Shown: positions 45,819 to 55,577 of the stretch, piece after piece
Position numbering within the stretch: position 1 is the first letter of the stretch
How the letters are laid out: each line of letters opens with the position of its first letter
Source of the DNA: Formosa undariae
GTDB lineage: Bacteria > Bacteroidota > Bacteroidia > Flavobacteriales > Flavobacteriaceae
Reading direction: 5' to 3'
NCBI RefSeq assembly: GCF_042427615.1
Contig: NZ_JBHMEZ010000003.1
Location: 620,001-684,000, forward strand
Length of the DNA: 64,000 nucleotides
Position numbers and translations under genes: made by a program
Notes under the pieces: generated by a model
The model's input: only the letters and a program-made list of their open reading frames with translations
Told to the model about the DNA's origin: nothing
The model's database searches: none

Positions 45819-46246
45819 TTGTTAATTTAATTAGTAAAGTTTGTTAATCTTAAATACGGTATCGAGTATAAAACACAAGAAATACTGCATTTTAAACCCT
45901 ATTTTAGATAATAATCAACAGGTATTTATTGGCTAAGTGTGACATAAAATTAAATGTTGGTTAAACACCATTTGCCTTAACACATTGATTTCTAAAACCG
46001 TTTATATATTTTGTTGTTTACCCCATTTTTATTGCATAGTACACTAACTATGAAAGCAAGCGCTATCCTTTTATTCCTTCAGTATTCAAGGATCTAATTG
46101 CTGCACAAATTGTACTATATCTTAATATTATGGAAGTGGTTTCAAATATATAAATCTATATTTAATAAACAGTGCTGTTTTTTTCAGTGAAAAATATTAT
46201 ACTTTAATTTGAGGTTTTCGAATGGAAATCAGAGGCTCTGTTATAA
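45819..46246 (-). promoter_or_regulatory. Upstream region of the cytochrome c gene with a single half-site
   Basis: A half-site CATAGTTAGTG (minus strand, 46042-46052) forms an inverted pair CATAGT-N6-ACTATG with the neighbouring bases, rather than the 21-bp direct repeat. Nothing else is recognised. A weak hairpin near 46168-46180 may terminate the upstream operon. Confidence 0.35.
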
Positions 46247-47230
46247 TTATTCAGCCGTTTCATAGAATTCATAATCATAACTCCAATTGTAGTCTTCACC
46301 TGCTTCAACCTTTAAATTTATATAGGTTTCAGGACATACCGTTTTGGCATTTCCCCACAACCTTAATCTTGGCAGTTTATAATCTCCAGTAATACGAACC
46401 CCTGCTCTTGAATTATGATTTTCAAGTCTAATATCAAAATCTTCAACACTGTTAAGACCTTCTAGATACTTACATGCAAATGATTCTTCGTTGTCTAATA
46501 GTCTTAGAAACACCAACTTTTTTCCCTGTATTGCGAACATGTCATCTTCGCCCCTTCCGCTACCGGAAACAGCTACAGGAAATGATAATTCTACACCTTT
46601 ACCTATTGGCTGATTATCCAAAACCAAAAAATTATGATTAAAACCAACTGTTGATATTGTTTTTAACCCTGTATTTTTTAGTCGGTGAGAAATAATCATT
46701 TTGGGCTGATTTTCAACTAATTCAATCGTCTTAATATATTCATAAGCATATCCGCCATTGCTTAACTTATGAATGAATTCCACCGAATTTGTAGTCATTT
46801 TTAATTCCCATATTCCTGGATCTACAATTTTATAAGGTATGAAATCACTATGAGATTCATTAGAAGATTTCAAAAGTGCTCCGATACCTATTTTCACAAA
46901 TGCATCTCCTACCTCTACATCCTTATAATTTAATGGACTATAGGCCTCAACAGGCCCCATTATGGTTGCATGTGCTGGATGATTATCTTTATCAAACCAA
47001 GTTCCGAAATAGCTATGACCTTTATAATCTAAATTAGAAATTACTCCCGACCAGTCAAATCGGGTTGCTTTATAATAGCCATGCTCCAGATCTGGTAATA
47101 AAATTTGGGCTTTTACAATACCATTAGAAATTTCAGCCTTCGGGTGTTCTGTTAATTGCACTGCTTTTGAAACAAATCCATTTAATAAAATAACAGCTAT
47201 AACAATAGACTTAAGATACGTTTTAATCAT
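46247..47230 (-). CDS. Secreted mutarotase-fold (galactose mutarotase-like) protein
   Basis: The 327-aa product has a signal peptide ending near VSKA. The sequence is beta-rich with a pattern of aldose-1-epimerase-like proteins: ISNGIVKAQILLPD, GHSYFGTWFDKDNHP, ATIMGPVEAYSP, ISHRLKNTGLKTISTVGFNHNFLVLDN, and a C-terminal VCPETYINLKVEAGEDYNWSYDYEFYE. No exact family match comes to mind, and a fold-level call is all I can support. Such proteins bind or epimerise sugars, or act as lyase accessory subunits. It is the last gene of the 50475-46247 operon, 28 bases after the beta-helix B gene. Confidence 0.6.
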   Translation of the reverse strand: MIKTYLKSIVIAVILLNGFVSKAVQLTEHPKAEISNGIVKAQILLPDLEHGYYKATRFDWSGVISNLDYKGHSYFGTWFDKDNHPAHATIMGPVEAYSPLNYKDVEVGDAFVKIGIGALLKSSNESHSDFIPYKIVDPGIWELKMTTNSVEFIHKLSNGGYAYEYIKTIELVENQPKMIISHRLKNTGLKTISTVGFNHNFLVLDNQPIGKGVELSFPVAVSGSGRGEDDMFAIQGKKLVFLRLLDNEESFACKYLEGLNSVEDFDIRLENHNSRAGVRITGDYKLPRLRLWGNAKTVCPETYINLKVEAGEDYNWSYDYEFYETAE

Positions 47231-47258
47231 GTTTCTAAATTTAATAATTTGAATCTGA

Positions 47259-48593
47259 TTAGTTTTTTATTATTTGAATATTTTTCCCTGCATTCCCTTC
47301 TATTATACCATTTGTGTTTATTACACAATCGCTCGCGGTCTCATTAACAACAATAGGCATTGTAGTGGTATTTGTTATTTTAATATGATTAGCATCTTTT
47401 GCAGGTAATGGTGATGCAATTTCACCAGAAGAAGGCATGCCATAACCAAGCATTATTGGAATTGATTTTTTACGTTTATTTTGATCTGTACTTTTAATAT
47501 TTACTTCGTGTCCTGTTCCACTAATTGTTGCTAACGCATGTACTTTCATTTCAGATTCTCCCGGAGTTAAGGTTAAATCAATTTGAGAAGGCTCATCTCC
47601 TACAAGATATAATAGTGGTCCATATTTGGCATCGCCACGACTATTTTTAGTGACGGCTTTATTTAAATAATAACCACGTTCACAATCAATAGCTTCACAA
47701 TTATCTAAAGATACCTTCGCTAAAGCAAAACCAACTCGCATATTTTTAGCAACACAGTTAACAGCTGTAACTTTACCTGTACTATAAGTACGAAATCCAC
47801 ATTCGTTTAGCGACTTCATATAGCCTGAGGGGATTTTTTTCTCGCCATCATAATTCATATAAATTGAAGCAAAATCATTATCGAAAGCGGGTCCTGAAGT
47901 TTCTGCTAACATCTCGTCTGTAGAGCGAATTTCGCCTTCTGCATAACAATCTTTAAAATATGTATTATCTCCACCTTGTATAAAAAATGCATGTCCAAAA
48001 GATTTCATAAACACCTTACACGCTAAGAGTTTTGTATTAAATCCAGTTATTAAAAGTCCACTATGTTTTTGATGCTTAACTACATTATTTTTTCCTTTTC
48101 CGAGATAATCGCCATATCCATATGGAAACGATCCCGAAACATGAAGCACCACATTTTTAAGCGTATTATCTTTACCACCAACCTCTAAAACAGCACCTCC
48201 AGGCGCATTGACTTCTCCTTTATATTTAAAAGATAATCCTTCAAATACATTGTTCGCGCCATTTATTAAAAATTCATTGCTGTGTAGTGGTGGGCTTAAT
48301 GCTGCACGTAGTTTATTATCGACTACAATTTCTACACCATCCAATTTAAACACATTATGACTTCCGCTAAACACTATAAATTGAAATGCTTTGCGATCAT
48401 GTTTAACCGCCATGGAATCTAAAGTAAAATAATCTGTTAATTGGTAAACCCCAGGAGCCATTGTTATTACATTACTGCTCTTTGATGCATAATTAACTAG
48501 TTCCTTTAAGCTATTAATTTTTATTTCTGTGGCATTACTGATATTAGAAATAAATAACACTACAAGAATTAAAATATATTGTGCTAGTTTCAT
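47259..48593 (-). CDS. Secreted parallel beta-helix protein B
   Basis: The 444-aa product has a signal peptide ending at SNA. It is closely related to beta-helix A at the left window edge over the full length. Shared blocks are APGVYQLTDYFTLDSM (about 46-61), SFPYGYGDYLGKG (155-167), KHQKHSGLLITG (173-184), SFGHAFFIQGG (198-208), and EIRSTDEMLAETSGPAFD (221-238). The clustered acidic residues Glu221, Asp226, Glu227, Glu231 and Asp238, with nearby His177 and His201, are candidate catalytic or metal ligands. Whether it is a lyase or a hydrolase is not determined. It sits between the mutarotase-like gene and the Asp-rich Ca-binding gene. Confidence 0.8.
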   Translation of the reverse strand: MKLAQYILILVVLFISNISNATEIKINSLKELVNYASKSSNVITMAPGVYQLTDYFTLDSMAVKHDRKAFQFIVFSGSHNVFKLDGVEIVVDNKLRAALSPPLHSNEFLINGANNVFEGLSFKYKGEVNAPGGAVLEVGGKDNTLKNVVLHVSGSFPYGYGDYLGKGKNNVVKHQKHSGLLITGFNTKLLACKVFMKSFGHAFFIQGGDNTYFKDCYAEGEIRSTDEMLAETSGPAFDNDFASIYMNYDGEKKIPSGYMKSLNECGFRTYSTGKVTAVNCVAKNMRVGFALAKVSLDNCEAIDCERGYYLNKAVTKNSRGDAKYGPLLYLVGDEPSQIDLTLTPGESEMKVHALATISGTGHEVNIKSTDQNKRKKSIPIMLGYGMPSSGEIASPLPAKDANHIKITNTTTMPIVVNETASDCVINTNGIIEGNAGKNIQIIKN

Positions 48594-48672
48594 TTTTTAT
48601 TTATTTTATATTATCCTTTTCAATCTTAGAAGAGTAACAGTACATTTTGGCTTACTCTATATAAACACACGG

Positions 48673-50475
48673 TTAAAATGCTTTCACTACGTCTAGAGCC
48701 TTTGCCCAATCCCCTCCAAAATAAGCTTGATCTAGAGTCTTAATTTCCGAAGTATTATTGGTTCGGCTTGCTAAATCTATTAAATCCATATACACATAAA
48801 ATTGTATCCAATATCCATAATTATATTTTTGATTCTCTGACTTCGGATTTATCATTAGCGCATACCATGACGTATTAATCCCTGCATTATCTGCAACAAC
48901 AAGTGCGTCTTGTGCGCCTTTCCAAATATCATTAGACATAGTAGTATGCAGTTTTCTATAATCTTCATAACTCATTTCTGAAGTCCTTATAATTTCACAT
49001 TCATCATCTAATCCCAAGGCTTCTAGTGAAACTATTTTTTCAAATTTACCATCTCCATCAATATCCATTTCTATTTTATCCAAAAACCCATTATTGTCTG
49101 TATCTTCATATTTAAATGTACTAAATGGGCTAAACTCCTTTTGTAGACGTTCCCATCTTGGCGTGTATTCGTTATACAATCCGCCCCAACCTTGGTAAGA
49201 ATATGCTAATTGATCTATACGCCAACATCCCCATTCGGCACCATATAAGTGAAGTCTACCATCAAATTTAGAAATATATAAATTAGCTTTTCCACTATTG
49301 TCCAAATCCCATTCGCCACGGTCCCCAATTGCATCTGCTTGTTGGTTGTCGTCTAAACCTCCATTCTTTAGTCCGATTTTAAAAGGATCTAAAGGATCGT
49401 AAAACTCTACTCTTTCCCAACGTTCACAATCATCGTCTTCGTCGTACACAAAATAAATTTCATCCCATTCCCCTCGATTATACGTTAAGTCTAATACCGA
49501 ATCATGATTTGGGTAAATTAATTCTGTAATCTTTCTCCAACGTGCATCTAAAAAAAACAAATCCGATTCTTCTACTCGTCGGTTTTTAAAGGTGTGTACC
49601 TGATCCAGATAATTGAATCCTTTTCCTGTAAAGCGAAAAGACATATCAAAATCGAATTCATTACCTGCAACATTGTCATTATCCATATCGTACGTTAATG
49701 CCACTAACTGAATATTTCCAGTCATATCTAAACCACGATCATCATCTTTTCCTTCGTTCTTTTTATACCGATCCAAACATCTAACGGCCATATCTGACAA
49801 TCCATCGTTATCTTGATCGAAAAACAAAAAAGGATTTTCCCAACTTAAACGCACATCATCCATTATGAAAGTGGAAGAATGAATTTTAAGGAAGGTACTT
49901 TGTCCGCTATAATCCTCAAGGAAATTTGAATTACCTTCATGCAACCATGCTCGAATTTTAAACGTATTCCAATCTATATAGTTAAATACATTATCCTTAT
50001 CGGTATCTAGGACCCACATATAATGTTGATCTGGCCCCGATAACCTATCATCTTCCAAAGGAGAATTTTCTACCAAAACCTGCATATCTGCTTTGCCATC
50101 GTCATCGGTATCAATCCAATCGATAGCCATATCTCCTCTATCTCCATATTTACCATCTTTGTTTACATCTATCATTAAACAATCGCTATCTGTATCGCCT
50201 TCGAATTCGCCTTCTTTCATATCATCATCATCGTCTATCCATTGAATGGGTGTATTATGAATTGTTATAGAACGTAAAACATCTGGATCGCCATCGCCAT
50301 CTAAATCAATATAAGTTGGTTTATAGCCTTTTGGTGCTGGTGGCAATCTATAAGCGGCAAGTGGCGTATTACTATTCCAATAATTATTGTCTTGTATATG
50401 ATCATCTTGTTCTTGAGCATGAATAGAACTCGTAAGTAGAAGTAATACTATCGAAAAGGAAATAATTAATCTCAT
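48673..50475 (-). CDS. Asp-rich secreted protein with about ten calcium-binding loops, family unknown
   Basis: The 600-aa product has a signal peptide ending at IHAQ. I recognise no catalytic family. Calcium-type loops recur through the protein: DLDGDGDPD, DVNKDGKYGD, DTDDDGKADM, DTDKDNVFNY, DQDNDGLSDM, DMDNDNVAGN, DEDDDCERW, DLDNSGKANL, DTDNNGFLDK and DIDGDGKFEK. Between them are conserved aromatic blocks (WIDTDDDG, YGAEWGCWRIDQLAYSYQGWGG, FYDPLDPFKIGL). Loops of this type occur in dockerin, FG-GAP and thrombospondin-3 repeats, but here they are interspersed with unique sequence over the full length. This argues for a folded enzyme or binding protein stabilised by calcium. It is first in its operon, behind operator site i. 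Confidence 0.75.
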   Translation of the reverse strand: MRLIISFSIVLLLLTSSIHAQEQDDHIQDNNYWNSNTPLAAYRLPPAPKGYKPTYIDLDGDGDPDVLRSITIHNTPIQWIDDDDDMKEGEFEGDTDSDCLMIDVNKDGKYGDRGDMAIDWIDTDDDGKADMQVLVENSPLEDDRLSGPDQHYMWVLDTDKDNVFNYIDWNTFKIRAWLHEGNSNFLEDYSGQSTFLKIHSSTFIMDDVRLSWENPFLFFDQDNDGLSDMAVRCLDRYKKNEGKDDDRGLDMTGNIQLVALTYDMDNDNVAGNEFDFDMSFRFTGKGFNYLDQVHTFKNRRVEESDLFFLDARWRKITELIYPNHDSVLDLTYNRGEWDEIYFVYDEDDDCERWERVEFYDPLDPFKIGLKNGGLDDNQQADAIGDRGEWDLDNSGKANLYISKFDGRLHLYGAEWGCWRIDQLAYSYQGWGGLYNEYTPRWERLQKEFSPFSTFKYEDTDNNGFLDKIEMDIDGDGKFEKIVSLEALGLDDECEIIRTSEMSYEDYRKLHTTMSNDIWKGAQDALVVADNAGINTSWYALMINPKSENQKYNYGYWIQFYVYMDLIDLASRTNNTSEIKTLDQAYFGGDWAKALDVVKAF

Positions 50476-50575
50476 AACATCTTTTTGAATTTAGAATTTT
50501 AACAACTAAAATCTGAAACATGATTTTTCATAAATTGTCGCCAACTGCAATTTTGCAAAAAATTAAACATGCCTG

Positions 50576-50607
50576 TATAACTAGCAATCCATTATATATA
50601 AACTATG
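50576..50607 (-). promoter_or_regulatory. PUL operator site i (21-bp direct repeat)
   Basis: Minus-strand halves CATAGTTTATA and TGCTAGTTATA with spacer TATAATGGAT (21-bp period). It lies 100 bases before the Asp-rich gene. Confidence 0.65.
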
Positions 50608-50940
50608 AGCCATTATTCCTATTTTGGATTTAGAATAGGGTTCTTAGCATGAAATATTTACTTTTTAATTATCAAAATCTTAAGCAATAGAGGTGATTCA
50701 AAACTTATAAGAATGTAAGTAAACCCTATTTAAAATAGATTTTGAAGTAAAAACAATGAAAGTTTAGCACTAATTAAAAAAAATCAAAATATTACTCAAA
50801 ATCAACATATTAACTTAACATCTCCAGAATGAAAATAATCTCAACTAATTTTGAATGAACCGTAAGTTTTTGAAAAAAGCATAATTCTACAATCATATTA
50901 TTAATCGTTAAGCCTAGTTTTTTATATACATTTTAGATTA
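50608..50940. other. Intergenic region without a recognised element
   Basis: AT-rich sequence between operator i and the GH39 terminator; no gene or RNA seen. Confidence 0.5.
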
Positions 50941-50985
50941 TAAAGTAAAACAGGCTATCTTTTTAAGACAGCCTGTTTTACTTTA
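50941..50985 (-). terminator. Intrinsic terminator after GH39
   Basis: A perfect 16-bp stem TAAAGTAAAACAGGCT/AGCCTGTTTTACTTTA with a 13-base loop lies 31 bases beyond the GH39 stop. Confidence 0.88.
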
Positions 50986-51016
50986 TAATCTATTAAACCT
51001 GAATCTCAAATTTATA

Positions 51017-52654
51017 TTAATTCACTTGCTCTATCAATACCAAACTCCAAGGACTTAATTCGCGTTTAATTTTAACGTTTCCTTTAGCATTTGCAGTCAC
51101 TAATTCTGTATTTAAATTTTCGGCATATTGCTTCATCACTTTAATTTGCTCACGTGTAGGTGGTTCTGGTTTCCCCATAGATTCCCAATACTTGTAAATA
51201 TTACCACTTTCAGCATCTAAAACTTCTATTTTAAACATCGCTCCAGGCTTTAAATCTGAAATCGTAAAATCTAATTGACGTGGTTTCCCGTTTTCATACT
51301 GATCGATTTTCTTAATACTTGACGGCACGGCGTTATAGTGATCTTCAGGATAATTATAAGCCAAAGCCACCACTTTACCGTCGGTAGATTTTTTACTAAC
51401 AAATAAGTAGTCATTTTTAAAAAGCTCCTCATCTCCTAATTGGTGCAACATACGGTAGGCATGGTAAGATGGCTTTACTAAGCCTTGATAATTTATCATT
51501 CCGAAACCACCATGAAAGATACTTTCTGCGCCTCCTTTTTCTTCAAAAATATCGGTAAATGTCCAAAATGCTAAAGAATTAGCTAAGCCAATACAATCTA
51601 AGTTTACTTTAGCAATGTAAGCTGCTGGTGGTAAAAAGTCGTGCATCGCATCTCTACTATTCGGACTTGTATTCCATTCGGTTAAGTGAATTTCCGCATT
51701 CGGATAGGCACTTTTTTTAATCACTTTATTCAACCACTCCATATCGGTTTTGGTAGAATTTACAAAACGAGAAAAATCTTTTCCTGCACCCGTTGTTGGA
51801 TTAAACGGGTAGTCTGTTGGATATGGGTGTGTAGACACAAAATCTACCGGTAGTTTTTCTTTTTCACAGTATGCTAAGAAATCTTCTATCCAAGCGCCTT
51901 TCCATTCTAGATCGTTAATATTATCTGCAGTGAACGTAATAAGATCTCCATCTCTACTTTCAACTTCACCATCGTAACGCCCGTCTGCAACAAAATTACT
52001 ACTAGATGGACCTCCAACTAATAAACGGTTATCGACAGATCTTACCGCTGTTACAGATTGCTTATACAACTCAAAATATTGCGATTTTGTACCATCAAAG
52101 AAACCGTAATGTAAGTTTGGTTCGTTCCATACTTCAAAATACCAAGTAAGCACCTCATCAATGCCATAACGGTCTACACAATGCTGAGTAAAGGCCTTAA
52201 CTAAATTATGCCACTCACCAAATTTAGATTCGTCTGGTGTAATATTTGCTTTCCACCAAAATTGAGTTTTACTATTTTCTGCTGCTAATGCTGTTGGAAA
52301 AAATGCTAATTCTACAAAAGGTTTCACATTAAGATCTAGCATTCTGTCAAATAAATCGTCGATATATTGCCAGTTATAGGTATATACCCCATCTTTTTCA
52401 AATACTGGAAACATATCGTCGTGGAATATCCCGTGAAATCTCACAAACTCAAATCCGCAATCTTCTTGAACCATTTCTAATTGCTCCAACCAACCGGCGC
52501 GTAAACCTTCGTTAGCCCGACCTGCACCAACACTTTTACTCCAAAAATGCTCGAATTTTTCACCTGGAGCCGTTGCTTTAACAAGCACTTTTTCTTGAGA
52601 AAAACCAAGTTGAGTAGCTAAGGCCAATAGCCCTGTCAATATTATTTTTTTCAT
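51017..52654 (-). CDS. GH39 glycosidase (beta-xylosidase-type), secreted
   Basis: The 545-aa product has a signal peptide ending at GFSQ. The TIM-barrel clan-A pattern is FEFVRFHGIFHDDM (about 68-81), the acid/base motif FEVWNEPNL with Glu about 178, a VSTHPYPTDYP stretch, and the nucleophile motif HLTEWNTSP with Glu about 326. A C-terminal beta-sandwich follows (about 430-545). GH39 members are chiefly beta-xylosidases and alpha-iduronidases; the GRANEGLRAGWLEQLE start favours the former. It is the last gene of the 57023-51017 operon, next to GH43 (30-base gap). Xylose release matches GH3, GH43 and GH31 in the locus. Confidence 0.92.
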   Translation of the reverse strand: MKKIILTGLLALATQLGFSQEKVLVKATAPGEKFEHFWSKSVGAGRANEGLRAGWLEQLEMVQEDCGFEFVRFHGIFHDDMFPVFEKDGVYTYNWQYIDDLFDRMLDLNVKPFVELAFFPTALAAENSKTQFWWKANITPDESKFGEWHNLVKAFTQHCVDRYGIDEVLTWYFEVWNEPNLHYGFFDGTKSQYFELYKQSVTAVRSVDNRLLVGGPSSSNFVADGRYDGEVESRDGDLITFTADNINDLEWKGAWIEDFLAYCEKEKLPVDFVSTHPYPTDYPFNPTTGAGKDFSRFVNSTKTDMEWLNKVIKKSAYPNAEIHLTEWNTSPNSRDAMHDFLPPAAYIAKVNLDCIGLANSLAFWTFTDIFEEKGGAESIFHGGFGMINYQGLVKPSYHAYRMLHQLGDEELFKNDYLFVSKKSTDGKVVALAYNYPEDHYNAVPSSIKKIDQYENGKPRQLDFTISDLKPGAMFKIEVLDAESGNIYKYWESMGKPEPPTREQIKVMKQYAENLNTELVTANAKGNVKIKRELSPWSLVLIEQVN

Positions 52655-52684
52655 ATTATTATTACTTTTTCAGTGTATAAAAAT

Positions 52685-54055
52685 TTATTTTTCGTCTTCG
52701 AAAACTTGTTCTAATTTTATATAATCGATTGCAAAATCTCCTGTTGAAGGTTTCCAATCTCTCTTGAGGATGCGTACTACATTATCTCCAGCCTTTAATT
52801 CTACAATTCCGAAATCAATTTCTGTAAATGCTTTAGACTGCGGAAAAACAAATTCTCTATAGACACGACTATTGATCAATATATCGTGATTTGATTCTCC
52901 ATCGGGAGAAGCATACCCGACTTTAAAACGATATTTTGCTGGTTTTGCAACCTGAGCCAATATAGAAACGTGGTCATACGGATTATCAAAATTCGTAACG
53001 TACCCTTTACCACTATACCCTTTAATCCACGTATCTACAATTACATTGTACAATTCCCCGCCAGCCGCAAAACCATTCTCTGCTTCTAATTTAAGTGTTG
53101 TTTTAGTCCGTTTTGCATTACCTAGACCTTCTTTTGAAGGGACAATTGGAAGTATATTTCCATTTTTATCATAATCTAAATAATCGGCCATCGCAGAACG
53201 CGTTTCACTTAAACCACCAGACAACCAAGCACTGTGGTAAAACATAATATCTTTCCCTTTATAAGTAACAGTTCCTCCATGGTTTGTTCCACTCTGCCCT
53301 TCAAAATCATCTATAAAAACACCTTTAAATTCATACGGTCCTAAGGGTTTATCTGCAACCGCATAAAACATCTTTTCTGGCCAACGTCGAGGTGTTAAAC
53401 CCGGATACGTTAAATAATATTTCCCATCTTTTTTATGTACCCAAGGACCTTCAAAAACATGCGTTAATTGAGATGTTAAGTCCGTATAGGTTTCTGGCTT
53501 AATAGACATTAAGTCTGCGTTTAACTCGGCTACATAACATTTTCTATCATGCCCCCAATATAAATATGGCGTACCATCGTCGTCTATAAATATGGCTGGA
53601 TCTTGACCAAATTCCACACCTTTAACATAACCCAAGTCGGTAAATGGTCCTTCTGGTCTATCGCTACGTGCAATCCCCGTTCTAAAAAGTCCGATACCGG
53701 CTTCTTTCATGCAATACACTAAATAGTATTGACCGCGATAAAATGCGGCATCCATAGCCCAAGCATGACTCTCTGCCCAGTCTACATTTTCTAAATGCAA
53801 AATACGCCCATGGTCTGTCCAATTTACCATATCTGTAGTAGAAAAGGCATGGTATCCCGTCATTCCATAATGATTGTTAGAGCCTGGCTCGTCATGACTT
53901 GTATATACCCAAAGTGTATTGGGATCTGCAGGCCATACATGCGGAGAAGGATCGGCAGTAAAAACACTGGTAAAAATTGGATTTTGTGCTATTATATTAA
54001 AAGTCGTTACAAAGACTGCTAATAATAAACTAACTTTATATCTCATACCTATCAC
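52685..54055 (-). CDS. GH43 glycosidase with CBM6 module, secreted
   Basis: The 456-aa product has a signal peptide ending at IIAQ (start at 54055; Met4 at 54046 is an equal alternative). Residues about 25-310 are a five-bladed GH43 propeller: base TADPSPHVW with Asp about 35, pKa modulator GQDPAIFIDDDG with Asp about 152, and acid FEGPWVHKKDG with Glu about 202. Residues about 320-450 form a CBM6 (LKLEAENGFAAGGELYNV to FAIDYIKLEQ). It is probably a beta-xylosidase or alpha-arabinofuranosidase; the CBM6 may bind the polymer surface. It lies 30 bases before GH39 and 60 bases after beta-helix C. Confidence 0.93.
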   Translation of the reverse strand: MIGMRYKVSLLLAVFVTTFNIIAQNPIFTSVFTADPSPHVWPADPNTLWVYTSHDEPGSNNHYGMTGYHAFSTTDMVNWTDHGRILHLENVDWAESHAWAMDAAFYRGQYYLVYCMKEAGIGLFRTGIARSDRPEGPFTDLGYVKGVEFGQDPAIFIDDDGTPYLYWGHDRKCYVAELNADLMSIKPETYTDLTSQLTHVFEGPWVHKKDGKYYLTYPGLTPRRWPEKMFYAVADKPLGPYEFKGVFIDDFEGQSGTNHGGTVTYKGKDIMFYHSAWLSGGLSETRSAMADYLDYDKNGNILPIVPSKEGLGNAKRTKTTLKLEAENGFAAGGELYNVIVDTWIKGYSGKGYVTNFDNPYDHVSILAQVAKPAKYRFKVGYASPDGESNHDILINSRVYREFVFPQSKAFTEIDFGIVELKAGDNVVRILKRDWKPSTGDFAIDYIKLEQVFEDEK

Positions 54056-54115
54056 ATGTATTTATTATTCTATGATTATTAAAAATCCGCTCTATTCCAA
54101 GGCATTAAACCTAGT

Positions 54116-55522
54116 TTATCGTTTTAAACGATTACTATCATTTACCAGATTTTCTGAATCTGTAGCTTTACGTACTTTACCTTTCGTTTTTATATCAACT
54201 TTTTCAGTCCCTTTAAACGTGATCACTTCTGTTGAGGTTTGATTGTCTAGTTTGATATTTGTAGCATGCATTTTAGCATTTTCATCGAAATTGCCATAAC
54301 CTTCCCACACAGACAATTTAATAGCCATAGTAGATGGAATAAATTCTGGAGCCTCAGTTTTAATCACAACATTGTGACCTGTACCATTTATTTTTGCTAG
54401 CAGATTATTAGCTATACCATTTCTACTGTCTAGAATATTCATTTCTACATTAGCATTTTTGGCATCGTTATACGCGATACAAAAAGCTTCTCCATATTTA
54501 GCGTCGGCACTACAATTAATTAAGGTATCTGCGTTCCCCACGTTATACCCTGTCGCTACACAATCGCGTACCACACAATCGATAACCATATCTCCAGAAG
54601 TACTTAATCCTGTACAAATCCCTCTACGCATTTGTGTTACTGTACAGTTTTTTACAGTCGTATTTGTGGTTGGATGACCATTATAATCTGGATACATACG
54701 TATCCCATCTTCACTTAAAGAAATAATTTCTCCTGGCAAAATTTTCCCATCTTCGGCCACGTTAGTACCTTCTATATAATTTCCTTTTGCTGCATAAAAA
54801 TTCTTATCAAAACCATAGCCTGAAGTTTCCTTAAGCATGGCATCGGTAGTACGGAGCAAACCATCTACCTCACAACCTTCGATTAACGTATTTTCTGATC
54901 CTTGTAAAAATATAGCATGTCCCATAGCTCTCATATGAACTTTACAACCTAACAATTTTACATTCTTTGCAGGATAACCAACTCGAATCCCATTCATTTT
55001 GCGCACATCGCTACCACCACCTATGCCATATAGATACCCATAACCCCAAGGGCTTGAACCTGCTGTTCTTAATTCAACATTCTTTAAAGTGATATCTTCG
55101 CCCACAATATTGAACATCTTATTTTTACTTTGTAAACCTGGTGTATCGCCATAAGTTTCGATATATAATCCTTCTAAGGTTACGTTATTCCCAGATATTT
55201 CTATAGCACAATACATACTATTACCGTCGTTACTTTTTATTAAATCGGTACGACTAAACAGTTTTGTATCGACCATAAATCTTACATCCTTCAAATCGTA
55301 ATAGGAATTATTACTCGTGATTTCGAAGAATCTGATTTTTTTAGCATCATCGACCTGATAATTACCTGCTTTAAGTTTAACATGAACATTATCCTGATTT
55401 AAATAGAATCTGAATTCGGTTAGTGAACTTACTTCTATAACCTTTTTCTGATTGTCTGCTACTTGAGCTTGGCTTGAAAAAACTATAAATAATACAGAAA
55501 GTAGTGTTAGTATTTTATTCAT
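54116..55522 (-). CDS. Secreted parallel beta-helix protein C, divergent paralogue
   Basis: The 468-aa product has a signal peptide ending at SQAQ. It belongs to the same family as beta-helix A, B and D: LKAGNYQVDDAKKI, TAGSSPWGYGYLYG (153-166), MGHAIFLQG (200-208), and LLRTTDAMLKETSGYGFD (222-239). It deviates at positions identical in the others: PYGYGD becomes PWGYG, the KHS triplet becomes KMNG (about 175-178), and GPAFD becomes GYGFD. The acidic block is kept. It may bind a different substrate or have reduced activity. It has a basic C-terminal tail (DSNRLKR). It lies between GH43 and beta-helix D in an operon with 60- and 55-base gaps. Confidence 0.78.
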   Translation of the reverse strand: MNKILTLLSVLFIVFSSQAQVADNQKKVIEVSSLTEFRFYLNQDNVHVKLKAGNYQVDDAKKIRFFEITSNNSYYDLKDVRFMVDTKLFSRTDLIKSNDGNSMYCAIEISGNNVTLEGLYIETYGDTPGLQSKNKMFNIVGEDITLKNVELRTAGSSPWGYGYLYGIGGGSDVRKMNGIRVGYPAKNVKLLGCKVHMRAMGHAIFLQGSENTLIEGCEVDGLLRTTDAMLKETSGYGFDKNFYAAKGNYIEGTNVAEDGKILPGEIISLSEDGIRMYPDYNGHPTTNTTVKNCTVTQMRRGICTGLSTSGDMVIDCVVRDCVATGYNVGNADTLINCSADAKYGEAFCIAYNDAKNANVEMNILDSRNGIANNLLAKINGTGHNVVIKTEAPEFIPSTMAIKLSVWEGYGNFDENAKMHATNIKLDNQTSTEVITFKGTEKVDIKTKGKVRKATDSENLVNDSNRLKR

Positions 55523-55577
55523 CTCTATTCGTTTTTTTTTACAACTATTATTTGGTTAGTTTTTGTTAATGTGAAGA

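Noticed and set aside
54459..54677. Plus-strand open frames inside coding genes, such as here in beta-helix C and elsewhere (e.g. 42906-43229, 57432-57713)
   Set aside because: They are antisense to well-supported genes with clear family motifs and have no signals of their own.
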